A stretch of 64,000 nt of DNA from Oscillospiraceae bacterium (GCA_902802045.1 CADCKQ010000006.1:1-64000); one strand, 5' to 3'; shown: positions 1 to 7,709, numbered from the stretch's first letter. Translations and numbers: made by a program. The notes: generated by a model from the letters alone, not told the origin.

Positions 1-60
1 CTGGTCACGTCCATGGGACTGAAAATGCTGATCGGCGGTCTCTTGCTTTTGCGGGGATAA
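1..60 (+). CDS. C-terminal tail of an unidentified protein (partial)
   Basis: An open frame enters from the left edge and stops with TAA at 58-60, giving 19 residues rich in Leu, Met, Ile and Gly and ending LLLLRG. The composition fits the last membrane segment of an integral membrane protein. It lies 34 bp upstream of the tetR-like gene on the same strand. It is too short to assign a family, and it could be a chance open frame at the edge of the window. Confidence 0.3.
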   Translation: MVTSMGLKMLIGGLLLLRG

Positions 61-94
61 TTCGTTATACTTTTTCCGAAAGCGAGGGATCCAT

Positions 95-676
95 ATGCCG
101 TTGATCGTCGATAAAGAGGCCGTTCGCAAAGAAATCCTGATGGCCTTTGAGCGCTGTATTGAAAAGAAACCCATGACGAAGATCACCCTGCGGGATATTG
201 CGGAGGAAGCAGGGATGTCGCATCCCAAGCTCCTGCACTATTTTGAGAGCCGGGACGATCTGGTGGTCAGCTATCTGCGCTATACCAAGGACTATATGAC
301 CGAGAAATGCAAGATCTGGTTTGCAACGCATCCGCGCGCGGACTATGAGAGCAACCTCGCCTACATGAACGCTTTCATGGCCTATGTTGCCAAGGGCGAT
401 CCCGAGGAGAAGCGCCCCAACGCCACCACGCAGACCTACGTGCTGGCTCACTACAGCGACGTAGTCGCGGATCTGGTCAAGGGGGAGTTTCGCGAGTGGC
501 GCGAGACCATGGAGCAGTGCCTCGTGGCGATCTATGGCCCGGAGGTCGGGCACCGTGAGGCTGAGGCCATGATGATCCTCATTGCCGGTACCTTCATCTG
601 CAACTACAACGGCGCGCTGACCGGCGAGATCAGCGACAATATCATCGGATATCTGGGTAATTTAACACTTTCATAA
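95..676 (+). CDS. TetR/AcrR-family transcriptional regulator
   Basis: A protein of 193 residues with the usual TetR layout: an N-terminal helix-turn-helix (about residues 28-55, including ITLRDIAEEAGM, then the family-typical HYFESRDDL) and a helical ligand-binding and dimerisation domain. Such proteins are cytoplasmic dimeric repressors released by a small molecule. It ends 13 bp before a metallo-hydrolase gene, so the two are probably co-transcribed and the hydrolase may be its target or alter its ligand. The pair looks richer in GC than the genes from 12 kb onward, which suggests a different origin. The ligand cannot be deduced. The start ATG follows GAAAGCGAGGG, an acceptable ribosome site. 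Confidence 0.85.
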   Translation: MPLIVDKEAVRKEILMAFERCIEKKPMTKITLRDIAEEAGMSHPKLLHYFESRDDLVVSYLRYTKDYMTEKCKIWFATHPRADYESNLAYMNAFMAYVAKGDPEEKRPNATTQTYVLAHYSDVVADLVKGEFREWRETMEQCLVAIYGPEVGHREAEAMMILIAGTFICNYNGALTGEISDNIIGYLGNLTLS

Positions 677-689
677 AAAGGATGATTCC

Positions 690-1526
690 ATGAAGATTCA
701 CGTGCTGCAGTGCGGAAGCATCCGCGTCGATTCGACCGTTCCCTTTGGCAAGCGACTCGATCTGATCGAAGCGGCAAAGCAGCTCACTGCGGCGGATAAG
801 AACCGAATCACGCTCCCCGTTTTTACCTATCTGATCGAGCACCCGAAGGGACTGATTCTTGTGGATACCGGCTGGTGCCGGGAGATAAGTCCAGACGGCG
901 TATACGATCCCAAGGCGGCAGCCGCAGTTCTCCCGTCTCAAATGGTGGCGCTCTTTCATCCCTTTGTACCGAAAGGGATGGCAATTCACGAGCAGCTGGC
1001 GGGTATGGGCATTCAGCCACAGGATCTGGACTATGTGCTGCTGACGCACCTTGACGTCGATCATGTGTCGGGTCTCCGACATGTGAGCGGAGCAAAGCAC
1101 ATTGTTCTGCCGGAATACGAGTACTACTGGTCCTGCCGCACTGTGTACAAGATCCGGCAGCCGCAGGATCTGTGGATCCAATACCCCATGGAGCGCCCGT
1201 TCTATCGGGGCTCGTCTCTCGGGCCGAATCATTGGGTCATCGATCTGTTCGGGGATGAGAGCATTCAGCTGGTCAATGTGCCCGGTCATACGGAAGGTCA
1301 GGCGGCGGTTGTGATCCGAAACGGCAAACGCTTTGCCCTTCTGACGGCGGACGCAGCCTTCTCTCCGCACAACTGGCAGGAGATGATCGTACCGGGCTAC
1401 GGCTTCGCCCGGGATTTTCAGAGGAAGAGCCTCCGCTGGATCGCGGACATGGCCGCAGACCCGGGCTGCGTAGCCGTGCTGTGCAGCCACGACCCGGATG
1501 TCAATCCGGGGGTAATTGTCTTATAA
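690..1526 (+). CDS. Metallo-beta-lactamase-fold hydrolase (AHL-lactonase-like)
   Basis: A 278-residue MBL-fold protein. The metal motif is THLDVDHVSG near residues 117-126, a variant of HxHxDH in which the second His is Asp, as in many proteins annotated as N-acyl-homoserine-lactonase family. Downstream ligand motifs are PGHTEGQ and a C-terminal SHDP. The family hydrolyses lactones, thioesters or similar esters in the cytoplasm; the substrate here is unknown. It lies 13 bp after the TetR gene with its own AAAAGGATG ribosome site. Calling it a quorum-quenching lactonase would go beyond what can be seen. Confidence 0.8.
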   Translation: MKIHVLQCGSIRVDSTVPFGKRLDLIEAAKQLTAADKNRITLPVFTYLIEHPKGLILVDTGWCREISPDGVYDPKAAAAVLPSQMVALFHPFVPKGMAIHEQLAGMGIQPQDLDYVLLTHLDVDHVSGLRHVSGAKHIVLPEYEYYWSCRTVYKIRQPQDLWIQYPMERPFYRGSSLGPNHWVIDLFGDESIQLVNVPGHTEGQAAVVIRNGKRFALLTADAAFSPHNWQEMIVPGYGFARDFQRKSLRWIADMAADPGCVAVLCSHDPDVNPGVIVL

Positions 1527-1572
1527 TATTTAGGAAAAATGAGTAGACTCCACACAACATACAGACTGGTCT

Positions 1573-1601
1573 CCGATTTTGATGATTTTGTTCAAAATCG
1601 G
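1573..1601 (+). terminator. Hairpin downstream of the metallo-hydrolase gene
   Basis: A 10-bp inverted repeat (CCGATTTTGA with TCAAAATCGG) with a 9-nt loop lies 47 bp after the hydrolase stop. Only TTT follows, so it is at best a weak intrinsic terminator. Confidence 0.35.
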
Positions 1602-1615
1602 TTTCCGCACTATTA

Positions 1616-1641
1616 TGGCGGAGAGCGAGGGATTCGAACCC
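1616..1641 (-). other. 3' fragment of a tRNA-Ser gene (possible attachment-site remnant)
   Basis: Read on the minus strand, this is the T-arm (GGGTTCGAATCCC) followed by GCTCTCC, G and an encoded CCA, which is the 3' end of a typical bacterial serine tRNA. The D-arm, anticodon arm and variable arm are absent, because the upstream side holds a terminator-like hairpin instead. The fragment cannot be a functional tRNA. Such 3' fragments are left when an integrative element inserts into the 3' end of a tRNA gene. The intact tRNA-Ser is not in this window. Confidence 0.6.
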
Positions 1642-1660
1642 TGAGATATATACATCAGAC

Positions 1661-1694
1661 AGGCACTTCGTTTAATACGAAGTGCCTGCTTTTT
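1661..1694 (+). terminator. Strong intrinsic terminator
   Basis: A perfect 11-bp stem (AGGCACTTCGT with ACGAAGTGCCT) with a 5-nt loop TTAAT is followed by GCTTTTT. No gene ends directly before it, so it may be left over from a lost gene or may serve the tetR-hydrolase unit. Confidence 0.75.
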
Positions 1695-1698
1695 ACGC

Positions 1699-1904
1699 GT
1701 CACGCGTGACAGGAGAGCTGAAAATCAGAAAGTATTGATTTAACTGGATTCGTGACACGTGTGACGCGAGTGACGCGTATCTGAATACACCTCAAAAGTG
1801 CATTTAAGGCATATATCAATTTTCCCGTCACACGTGTCACACGTGTCACAGGCATTGAAACCACTAGAGTTCTTCCGTCATGATTTCTATTGCTCGTGAC
1901 ACGT
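1699..1904. repeat. Iteron-like array of 9-bp GTGACACGT units
   Basis: The unit GTGACRCGW occurs three times head to tail at 1752-1778, nearly three times in the opposite orientation at 1826-1849, and once at 1896-1904. A related perfect 12-bp palindrome GTCACGCGTGAC lies at 1699-1710. The 9-bp period creates a VTRVTRVT-type peptide on the minus strand with no other gene-like character. Arrays like this resemble binding sites of a replication initiator or recombinase. The adjoining stretches 1527-1572 and 1905-2005 hold nothing recognisable. Confidence 0.6.
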
Positions 1905-2005
1905 ATTTTGTATTCTTCCAAAAGACGGTCTGCATTCTTCAGAATATGTTTGACTCCCCCCTTTCGACCGGGAGTGACGTCAGCCGATCGTAACAGACAA
2001 CTTTT

Positions 2006-2419
2006 TTACTGATTTTTCTGCTCTATTATGTCCTTGAGAGTTACGCCGTCCAGGTAATCGCTGATGATCCTGTCGAGCTCCGTCCAGACCGGAAGCGTCT
2101 CGCATTTTTCTTTGCGCGGGCAGAGGTTCTCGTCCGTGGAGAGGCATTTTACCGGGGCAAGGCTTCCCTCCGTAGCGCGGAGGATCTCTCCGAGAGAGTA
2201 TTCTCCGACAGGTCTCGAGAGCCTGTAGCCGCCGCTCTTGCCGCGCGCCGTATCGAGCATCCCCGCCGCTATGAGCTGAGGCATCAGCTGCTCGACATAT
2301 TTAAGCGAGATATCCTGCCTCCAGGCTATATCCTTCAAAGAAACGAAGCCCTCATCCGCGTGCTCCGCAAGGTCCAGAAGCAGTCTCAGCGCGTATCTGC
2401 CGCGTGTAGAAATAACCAT
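2006..2419 (-). CDS. Rrf2-family regulator of the suf operon (IscR/SufR-like)
   Basis: A 137-residue protein starting MVISTRGRYALRL, the canonical Rrf2 N-terminus with a winged helix-turn-helix. A longer frame exists upstream, but the family start is the ATG at 2417-2419. Three cysteines spaced C-x7-C-x5-C (about residues 92-106) match the region where IscR-type proteins bind a [2Fe-2S] cluster. It is the last gene of sufCBDSU, 8 bp after sufU, so it probably senses Fe-S status and represses its own operon. A palindrome at the sufC promoter (7063-7075) is a candidate site. The alternative, a CymR-type cysteine regulator, fits less well because of the cysteine triad. Confidence 0.88.
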   Translation of the reverse strand: MVISTRGRYALRLLLDLAEHADEGFVSLKDIAWRQDISLKYVEQLMPQLIAAGMLDTARGKSGGYRLSRPVGEYSLGEILRATEGSLAPVKCLSTDENLCPRKEKCETLPVWTELDRIISDYLDGVTLKDIIEQKNQ

Positions 2420-2427
2420 GGTGTTTT

Positions 2428-2868
2428 TTAAGCCTCCGATTCGATAAGCTTCGGGTCTATCAGGCTCTCCATCGTATGCCAGCCGAGCACTGCGCATTTC
2501 ACCCTCGCAGGCATGTGCGAGATGTCTATGAGCGCTCCGGCCTCCTCCAGCTCATCAAGCTCACTCTCGCTGACGGAGCCTTTGATCATGCGGAGAAAGA
2601 GCTCCGACAGATGCAGGGCCTCCTCCTTCTTTTTTCCGATGATGAGATCCAGCATCATATCCGCCGAAGCCTGCGAGATCGCGCAGCCGTCGCCCGTGAA
2701 AGCCCCGTCTTTTATTATACCGTCTTCTATGTATAAAAAAAGTGTGATGTCGTCGCCGCAGCTCGGGTTTACCCCGCGAAGCTCCATGTTCGCGCCAGGA
2801 AGATCATGCTTGTGCGCGGGGCGCAGGTTGTGGTCGTTTACGATCTCCCTGTAGAAGCTATTCTGCAT
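2428..2868 (-). CDS. sufU: SufU, zinc-dependent sulfurtransferase partner of SufS
   Basis: A 146-residue SufU/IscU-like protein. The three conserved cysteines are Cys37 (NPSCGD), Cys62 (GDGCAIS) and Cys125 (RVKCAVLGW), with Asp39 completing the SufU zinc site. In Firmicutes SufU accepts the persulfide from SufS and passes sulfur to the SufBCD scaffold, rather than acting as a scaffold itself. Its start overlaps the 3' end of sufS by 11 bp, so translation is coupled. Length and motifs are normal. Confidence 0.93.
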   Translation of the reverse strand: MQNSFYREIVNDHNLRPAHKHDLPGANMELRGVNPSCGDDITLFLYIEDGIIKDGAFTGDGCAISQASADMMLDLIIGKKKEEALHLSELFLRMIKGSVSESELDELEEAGALIDISHMPARVKCAVLGWHTMESLIDPKLIESEA

Positions 2869-4075
2869 AACCCATTCTCCCCCTTACCGTTTTGAGGCTC
2901 TCCTCAAGGCGCAGGATCTCCTCCTCCGTATTGTAGAACATAAGGCTTACCCTGGCAGTGGAGGGCGTGTTCAGGAACTTCATGAGAGGCTGTGCGCAGT
3001 GATGCCCGGCGCGGATGCATATCCTGTCGGCATTCATGATCTCGGCTATGTCGTGCGGGTGGACGCCGTCTATGGTGAAGGTGAAGATCCCGTTGTGAAG
3101 GGAGGCCTCCCGCGGACCGAGGAGATTTAAATGCGGCACGGACTTTAAGGCTTCAAAGGCGATATTTCCAAGATACTGCTCTCTGGCCTCGATGTTTTCC
3201 CGGCCTATTTTGTTGTAGTAGTCTATCGCAGCCGCGAGGCCGACGGCTCCGCCGGCGTTTACGGTCCCCGCTTCAAATTTGTGCGGAAGCTCCGCCCATG
3301 TGGCGCCTTCCCTCGTCACGTACTCGATCATCTCTCCGCCCGTCAGGAACGGAGGCATCTCTTCGAGCAGTTTCTCTCTGCCGTACAGGACGCCTATACC
3401 CATCGGTCCGCACATCTTGTGCCCGGAAAACGCCAGAAAATCGACACCGAGCGCCTGCACGTCTACCCTGAAATGCGGGACGCTCTGGGCTCCGTCGCAG
3501 ACGAACAGAGCGCCGAGCTTATGTGCTTTTTCCGCGAACTTCTTTATGTCGTTTCGGACTCCCAGGACATTGGATACCTGGGTCATCGCGACGATCTTCG
3601 TCTTTTCGCCGACTGCAGCGTCGAATGCCTCGTCGGTGATAAGACCCTCTTCGTCACATTCTATGAACCTGAGCAGCGCTCCGGAGCGTTTCGCAGTCAT
3701 CTGCCATGGGATCAGATCGCTGTGGTGTTCCATTATCGTTATGGCTATCTCATCTCCGGGGCACAGGCGCTCCGTCAGACAGAAAGCGGCCAGGTTAAGG
3801 CTCTCGGAGGCGTTTCTGGTGAATATGATCTCTTTTGTGCTTTTAGCGTTTATAAAGCTTCTTACCGCTTCTCTCGAATCCTCATAGGCATCCGTCGCCG
3901 CCTGGGAGAGGTCGTAGAGACCTCTCAGAGGATTGGCGTTCGATTCCTCGTAATATTTCCGCATCGCGTCCAGAACGCAACATGGCTTCTGTGCGGTCGC
4001 GGAGCTGTCCAGATAACAAAGCGACGGGTCGCTTACGAGCAGGGGGAAATCTTTTCTTACGTCATTCCAGTTCAT
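2858..4075 (-). CDS. sufS: SufS, group II cysteine desulfurase
   Basis: A 405-residue fold-type I PLP enzyme that removes sulfur from L-cysteine as an enzyme persulfide. Lys220 in SGHKMCGP is the expected PLP lysine, and Cys360 in RAGHHCAQP is the group II catalytic cysteine. Conserved blocks such as YLDSSATAQKP and the C-terminal RVSLMFYNTEEEI fit the SufS/CsdA family. It sits between sufD (1 bp gap) and sufU (overlap), the order expected for Firmicutes SUF operons. It is distinct from the second, NifS/IscS-type desulfurase at 7710-8852. Confidence 0.95.
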   Translation of the reverse strand: MNWNDVRKDFPLLVSDPSLCYLDSSATAQKPCCVLDAMRKYYEESNANPLRGLYDLSQAATDAYEDSREAVRSFINAKSTKEIIFTRNASESLNLAAFCLTERLCPGDEIAITIMEHHSDLIPWQMTAKRSGALLRFIECDEEGLITDEAFDAAVGEKTKIVAMTQVSNVLGVRNDIKKFAEKAHKLGALFVCDGAQSVPHFRVDVQALGVDFLAFSGHKMCGPMGIGVLYGREKLLEEMPPFLTGGEMIEYVTREGATWAELPHKFEAGTVNAGGAVGLAAAIDYYNKIGRENIEAREQYLGNIAFEALKSVPHLNLLGPREASLHNGIFTFTIDGVHPHDIAEIMNADRICIRAGHHCAQPLMKFLNTPSTARVSLMFYNTEEEILRLEESLKTVRGRMGYAE

Positions 4076-4076
4076 G

Positions 4077-4877
4077 TCAGTCCTCTTTCAGAAGGGCGGC
4101 TCTCAGCTGCCCGTCGGGTATTCTCCGGATTATCGCGTCAACTCTGGCCTTGGCCATGAGCTCCGTGGCAGAAGCGTTGTCTATTCCGCGCGACTGCAGG
4201 TAAAACAGCAGATCCTCGTCGAGCCGGCCAATGCTCGCCCCGTGGTTTCCGACCACATCTTCCTCGGAGCACAGGATCACGGGTACGCTTCTGTTGCGGA
4301 CGGTATCGTCTATGAGGAGCACGTCCTCAGTCTCATTTCCGACGGCTCCGGCACAGCCGCGGCGCAGATCTATGGTTCCGCGCAGAAGCTTGGATGCCCT
4401 GTCGAAGAGGACGCCAGAGGCGCGGATCAGACTCTCGGTCTTCTTCCCCGTATGTATGGCCTCGCAGTTCATATCCATGAGCTCCTCGCCTTCCAGACGG
4501 TAGCCGATGTTCGCTTCGAAGCGGCTGCCCGCTCCCGCGAGCGTCACGCTGCAGTTGTCGTATGTGGCCCTGCCGCCCAAGATCACGCGGTACCACTCGA
4601 AAACGGCGTCTTTGCCGCAGGTGACCTGTATGTCGTTCACCGCGCGGCTTTCCTCCTCCGCGTAACGGACCTGGATGAGGCGGAATACGGCGTTGTCCTC
4701 AAGCTCCGCTTTCAGCCTTACCGCTTCGTTCAGGATCAGGATCTTTTCGTCACCGCAGGCGATAGCGAGCCGCTTCTCCGGAGCGCTCTCCCCGGCCAGG
4801 AGATGCGTGCCGTTTACATGAAGCCAGCCGAAGGTCTTCGCGAGCGGCGTATTAACCGTTACAGTCTTTTCCGTCAT
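4077..4877 (-). CDS. sufD: SufD-like Fe-S scaffold subunit
   Basis: A 266-residue SufB/SufD-family protein, shorter than the usual SufD of about 400 residues because most of the N-terminal region is missing; the beta-helix core and C-terminal helical part remain (NHGASIGRLDEDLLFYLQSRG). SufD pairs with SufB and SufC2 in the scaffold that builds [4Fe-4S] clusters and helps in iron acquisition. The start overlaps the sufB stop by 1 bp (TGATG), implying coupled translation. Compact SufD proteins are common in anaerobic Clostridia, so the size need not mean decay. Confidence 0.88.
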   Translation of the reverse strand: MTEKTVTVNTPLAKTFGWLHVNGTHLLAGESAPEKRLAIACGDEKILILNEAVRLKAELEDNAVFRLIQVRYAEEESRAVNDIQVTCGKDAVFEWYRVILGGRATYDNCSVTLAGAGSRFEANIGYRLEGEELMDMNCEAIHTGKKTESLIRASGVLFDRASKLLRGTIDLRRGCAGAVGNETEDVLLIDDTVRNRSVPVILCSEEDVVGNHGASIGRLDEDLLFYLQSRGIDNASATELMAKARVDAIIRRIPDGQLRAALLKED

Positions 4878-6289
4878 CAGCCGATCGCCCCCTTCATCTC
4901 TATTCTTATAAGATTGTTCATCTCAACGGCGTACTCCAGCGGCAGCTCCTTGCTGACATTGTCCGCAAAGCCGCTGACTATCAGCGCTCTGGCCTCGTCC
5001 TCGCTCAGGCCGCGGCTCATCAGATAGAACACGGCGTCATCCGAGATACGGCCTATCCTCGCCTCATGGCCTATGTCCGCTTTTGCCGTTCTTATGTCCA
5101 TCGCGGGAATCGTATCCGAGCGCGAGATATCGTCCACCATAAGCGACTGGCAGGAGACGGAGGATCTGCTGTTTACAGCCTTTGGCTCCACGACTATGGC
5201 GCTGCGGAATGTGCTTATGCCGCCGTCCTTGGAAATGGAGCGCGTGTTGACATAGCTCGTCGTGTCAGGCGCGCCATGCACTACCTTGCATCCGGTATCC
5301 AGATTCTGGCCCGCGCCCGCGAAGGTGACGCCCGTGAATTCGCTTCTTGCTCCGGCACCCTTCAGAACGCTCATGGGGTACAGGTAGCTTACGTGCGAGC
5401 CGAAGGAGCCGCTTATCCACTCGATCTTGCCGCCTTCCTCAACTCTTGCCCGTTTGGTGTTCAGGTTATACATGTTCTTCGACCAGTTTTCGATGGTCGA
5501 ATATCTGAGTTTGGCGTTTTTCCCCACATAGAGCTCCACACAGCCCGCATGCAGGTTAGCGACGTTGTATTTGGGGGCCGAGCAGCCCTCTATGAAGTGA
5601 AGGTCCGCGCCCTCGTCGACGATTATCAGCGTGTGTTCGAATTGCCCCGCTCCCGGCGCGTTCAGTCTGAAATAGGACTGGAGCGGTATCTCCACCGAGA
5701 TCCCGGGCGGCACATAGACAAAGGAACCTCCGGACCAGACCGCTCCGTGGAGGGCGGCGAATTTGTGGTCCGTCGGGGGAACGAGATGCATGAATCTTTC
5801 ACGTATCATATCCGCGTATTCGCCGTGAAGCGCGCTCTCGATATCCGTATACACCACGCCCATGGCCGCAACCTCCTTACGGACATTGTGATACACGAGC
5901 TCGCTGTCGTACTGCGCTCCGACGCCCGCAAGCGAAGTACGCTCCGCCTGAGGGATCCCGAGGCGCTCGAAGGTGTCCTTTATGTCGTCTGGGACATCCT
6001 CCCAGCGGGTGTTCATGCGCTCGGCGTTGGGGCGGACATAGGTCACGATGTTGTCCATGTCGAGGCCTTCTATCGAGGGCCCCCAGTCAGGCATCGGGGT
6101 GCGTTCGAAGATCTCAAGTGACTTGAGGCGGAAATCGCGCATCCAGTCCGGGTCTTTCTTCTCGGCTGAGATCTCTTTTATGATCTCCGGAGTCAGGCCG
6201 CTTCTCACCCTGTATGCGTCATTTTCCTCAAAACGGAAATCGTAAAAGGCGCGTTTTACGTCCTCTATATGAGTCTTGGTCTCACTCAA
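4877..6289 (-). CDS. sufB: SufB, Fe-S cluster scaffold
   Basis: A 470-residue protein, normal for SufB. Seen are the N-terminal RSGLTPEIIKEISAEKKDPDWM block and the conserved GCSAPKYNVANLHAGCVE, TSYVNTRSISK and CQSLMVDDISRSDTIP blocks, with a C-terminal GHEARIGRISDD helix region. It forms the SufBC2D complex on which clusters are assembled. The ATG overlaps the sufC stop by 4 bp. Confidence 0.96.
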   Translation of the reverse strand: MSETKTHIEDVKRAFYDFRFEENDAYRVRSGLTPEIIKEISAEKKDPDWMRDFRLKSLEIFERTPMPDWGPSIEGLDMDNIVTYVRPNAERMNTRWEDVPDDIKDTFERLGIPQAERTSLAGVGAQYDSELVYHNVRKEVAAMGVVYTDIESALHGEYADMIRERFMHLVPPTDHKFAALHGAVWSGGSFVYVPPGISVEIPLQSYFRLNAPGAGQFEHTLIIVDEGADLHFIEGCSAPKYNVANLHAGCVELYVGKNAKLRYSTIENWSKNMYNLNTKRARVEEGGKIEWISGSFGSHVSYLYPMSVLKGAGARSEFTGVTFAGAGQNLDTGCKVVHGAPDTTSYVNTRSISKDGGISTFRSAIVVEPKAVNSRSSVSCQSLMVDDISRSDTIPAMDIRTAKADIGHEARIGRISDDAVFYLMSRGLSEDEARALIVSGFADNVSKELPLEYAVEMNNLIRIEMKGAIG

Positions 6290-7038
6290 GCGATCGCCTC
6301 CTCAAATGCGGAAAAACCGTTCTCCTCTATCTCCTTTATGAGCTCCGCGCCGCCTTCTTTCACAATCCTGCCGTTGACGAGCACATGCACCTTATCGACA
6401 TGAAGAGCGTCCAGGATCGCCGCGTTGTGCGTGATCACAAGAAGAGACGCCTCCTGGTCCTTCTGAAACTCTTTTATTCCTCGGGAGACGGTCTTTACGG
6501 CGTCGACATCGAGGCCCGAGTCCGTCTCGTCAAGAATTGCCAGCGACGGTTTGAGCAGTAAAAGCTGGAGTATCTCAGCCTTCTTTTTCTCGCCGCCGGA
6601 GAATCCGACGTTCAGGTCGCGCTCCGCGTAGCTGTGCTCCATCTGGAGCGTATCCAGCGTCGCGCGGACCTGCTTGCGGAAATCCCAGAGACGGAGCTTT
6701 GTCCCGCTGCGCTGTTCGATCGCGCTCCGCATAAAATTCTCAAGGGAGATCCCGGGTATCTCTATCGGATTCTGGAAAGACATGAAAAGCCCGCTTGCAG
6801 CCCTTTCATTTACGCTCTTCTCCAGAAGATCCTCGCCGTGAAACCTTACCTCTCCGCCCGTGACCGTATATTGCGGATTTCCCATCAGAGCGTTGCCGAG
6901 AGTGGACTTGCCCGCTCCGTTAGGCCCCATCAAAACGTGTGTTTCGCCGGGACCTATGCTTATATCCACGCCGTGAAGTATCTCTGAATCTTCGACCGAG
7001 ACACGCAGATCTTTAACTGTCAGCATATCTGCCGCCAT
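6286..7038 (-). CDS. sufC: SufC, ABC-type ATPase of the SUF scaffold
   Basis: A 250-residue soluble ABC ATPase with Walker A GPNGAGKST, signature SGGEKKKAEI and Walker B ending LAILDETDSGLD, the SufC hallmark. ATP hydrolysis remodels SufB-SufD for cluster assembly. It is the first gene of a six-gene operon. The start ATG follows GAGGAGG with good spacing; the next in-frame ATG (residue 5) is a less likely alternative. Promoter and operator candidates lie directly upstream. Confidence 0.96.
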   Translation of the reverse strand: MAADMLTVKDLRVSVEDSEILHGVDISIGPGETHVLMGPNGAGKSTLGNALMGNPQYTVTGGEVRFHGEDLLEKSVNERAASGLFMSFQNPIEIPGISLENFMRSAIEQRSGTKLRLWDFRKQVRATLDTLQMEHSYAERDLNVGFSGGEKKKAEILQLLLLKPSLAILDETDSGLDVDAVKTVSRGIKEFQKDQEASLLVITHNAAILDALHVDKVHVLVNGRIVKEGGAELIKEIEENGFSAFEEAIA

Positions 7039-7062
7039 ACATTTTCCTCCTCGCTTAATCCC

Positions 7063-7084
7063 TACTTATTTAGTATGAATTATA
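7063..7084 (-). promoter_or_regulatory. suf operon -10 box with overlapping palindrome (candidate Rrf2 operator)
   Basis: On the minus strand a TATAAT box (7084 to 7079) is followed after 3 bp by TACTAAATAAGTA, whose arms TACT/AGTA are inverted around a 5-bp centre (7075 to 7063). The palindrome falls on the expected transcription start of sufC, a good place for repression by the Rrf2 protein encoded at the end of the operon. No good -35 box was found. Confidence 0.5.
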
Positions 7085-7096
7085 TATAACATAAAG

Positions 7097-7135
7097 TCCC
7101 GGATAATGCAACATTATTCTGCTGCCTGTCCGGGA
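7097..7135 (-). terminator. Hairpin between truncated mnmA and sufC
   Basis: TCCCGGA and TCCGGGA form the base of a branched hairpin that also contains TAATG/CATTA. It lies 24-62 bp after the mnmA stop and could end the MOSC-xdhC-desulfurase operon. The T-tract after it is weak. Confidence 0.45.
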
Positions 7136-7158
7136 TATGGAAAAGTGTTATATCGATC

Positions 7159-7689
7159 TTAGCGTCTCTGTATGATGCCTCCGCCGAGCGGAAACAGGGT
7201 GTGGGGCAGCGTCTCCTGAGTAAGGTTATAGAGCACATAGCTCTGGTCCTTTTCGGGATCGAGGGCTTTATACAGGTGCCAGCCTTTTTCGTCGTGTATT
7301 ATGCGTGCGTAATGCCCGGTAACGACCGCCTCGCAACCGAGCTGCCAGGCGTATTCCTGGAGCAGTTCGAATTTCATGTACCGGTTGCACGCGATACAGG
7401 GATTCGGCGTCAGCCCGCGGGCATAGCTCTCCGCGAAAGGGACTATGACCTGCTCCCGGAACTGTTGCGTAAAATTGCATACATGATGTGTTATCCCGAG
7501 ATGCAGCGCTACACTGTAGGCATCCTGAATATCCGTCAGTGAGCAGCAGGTCTTCGCGGATGAGATGCCGGCATCGGCATTGTCAAACAGCTTCATCGTT
7601 ACACCGATACATTCGTATCCCGCCTGCAGGGTAAGCCATGCGGCGACGCTGCTGTCGACCCCGCCGCTCATCGCGATCAGGGCTTTCAT
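7159..7689 (-). pseudogene. mnmA: mnmA, N-terminal half only (tRNA 2-thiouridylase, truncated)
   Basis: The 177-residue product matches the N-terminal adenylation domain of MnmA: AMSGGVDSSVAAWL (PP-loop), NPCIACN with the first catalytic cysteine, TGHYARI and DQSYVLYNLTQ. It stops after FPLG with the unrelated tail GGIIQRR. The normal protein has about 360 residues; the second catalytic cysteine and the tRNA-binding C-terminal half are gone. Only about 120 bp separate the stop from sufC, so a frameshift cannot account for the loss; a deletion is needed. It follows a cysteine desulfurase gene, the usual sulfur donor for MnmA. The ATG at 7687-7689 is preferred over an upstream TTG. It is a pseudogene or a reduced variant, with a full copy expected elsewhere. 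Confidence 0.75.
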
Positions 7690-7709
7690 ATTAACAGACT
7701 CATATCCGC

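Noticed and set aside
1699-1904. CRISPR array
   Set aside because: Repeats are 9 bp, in both orientations, partly without spacers, and no cas genes are present.
1700-1921. Minus-strand 73-codon ORF with VTRVTRVT repeats
   Set aside because: The peptide pattern is a by-product of the 9-bp DNA repeat; there is no ribosome site and no protein family character.
2420-2497. N-terminal extension of the suf Rrf2 regulator
   Set aside because: It lies within sufU, and the family start MVISTRGRYALRL is at 2419.
7040-7158. Frameshifted C-terminal half of mnmA
   Set aside because: The space to sufC is only about 120 bp, far too short for the missing 180 residues, and it contains a hairpin and the suf promoter.
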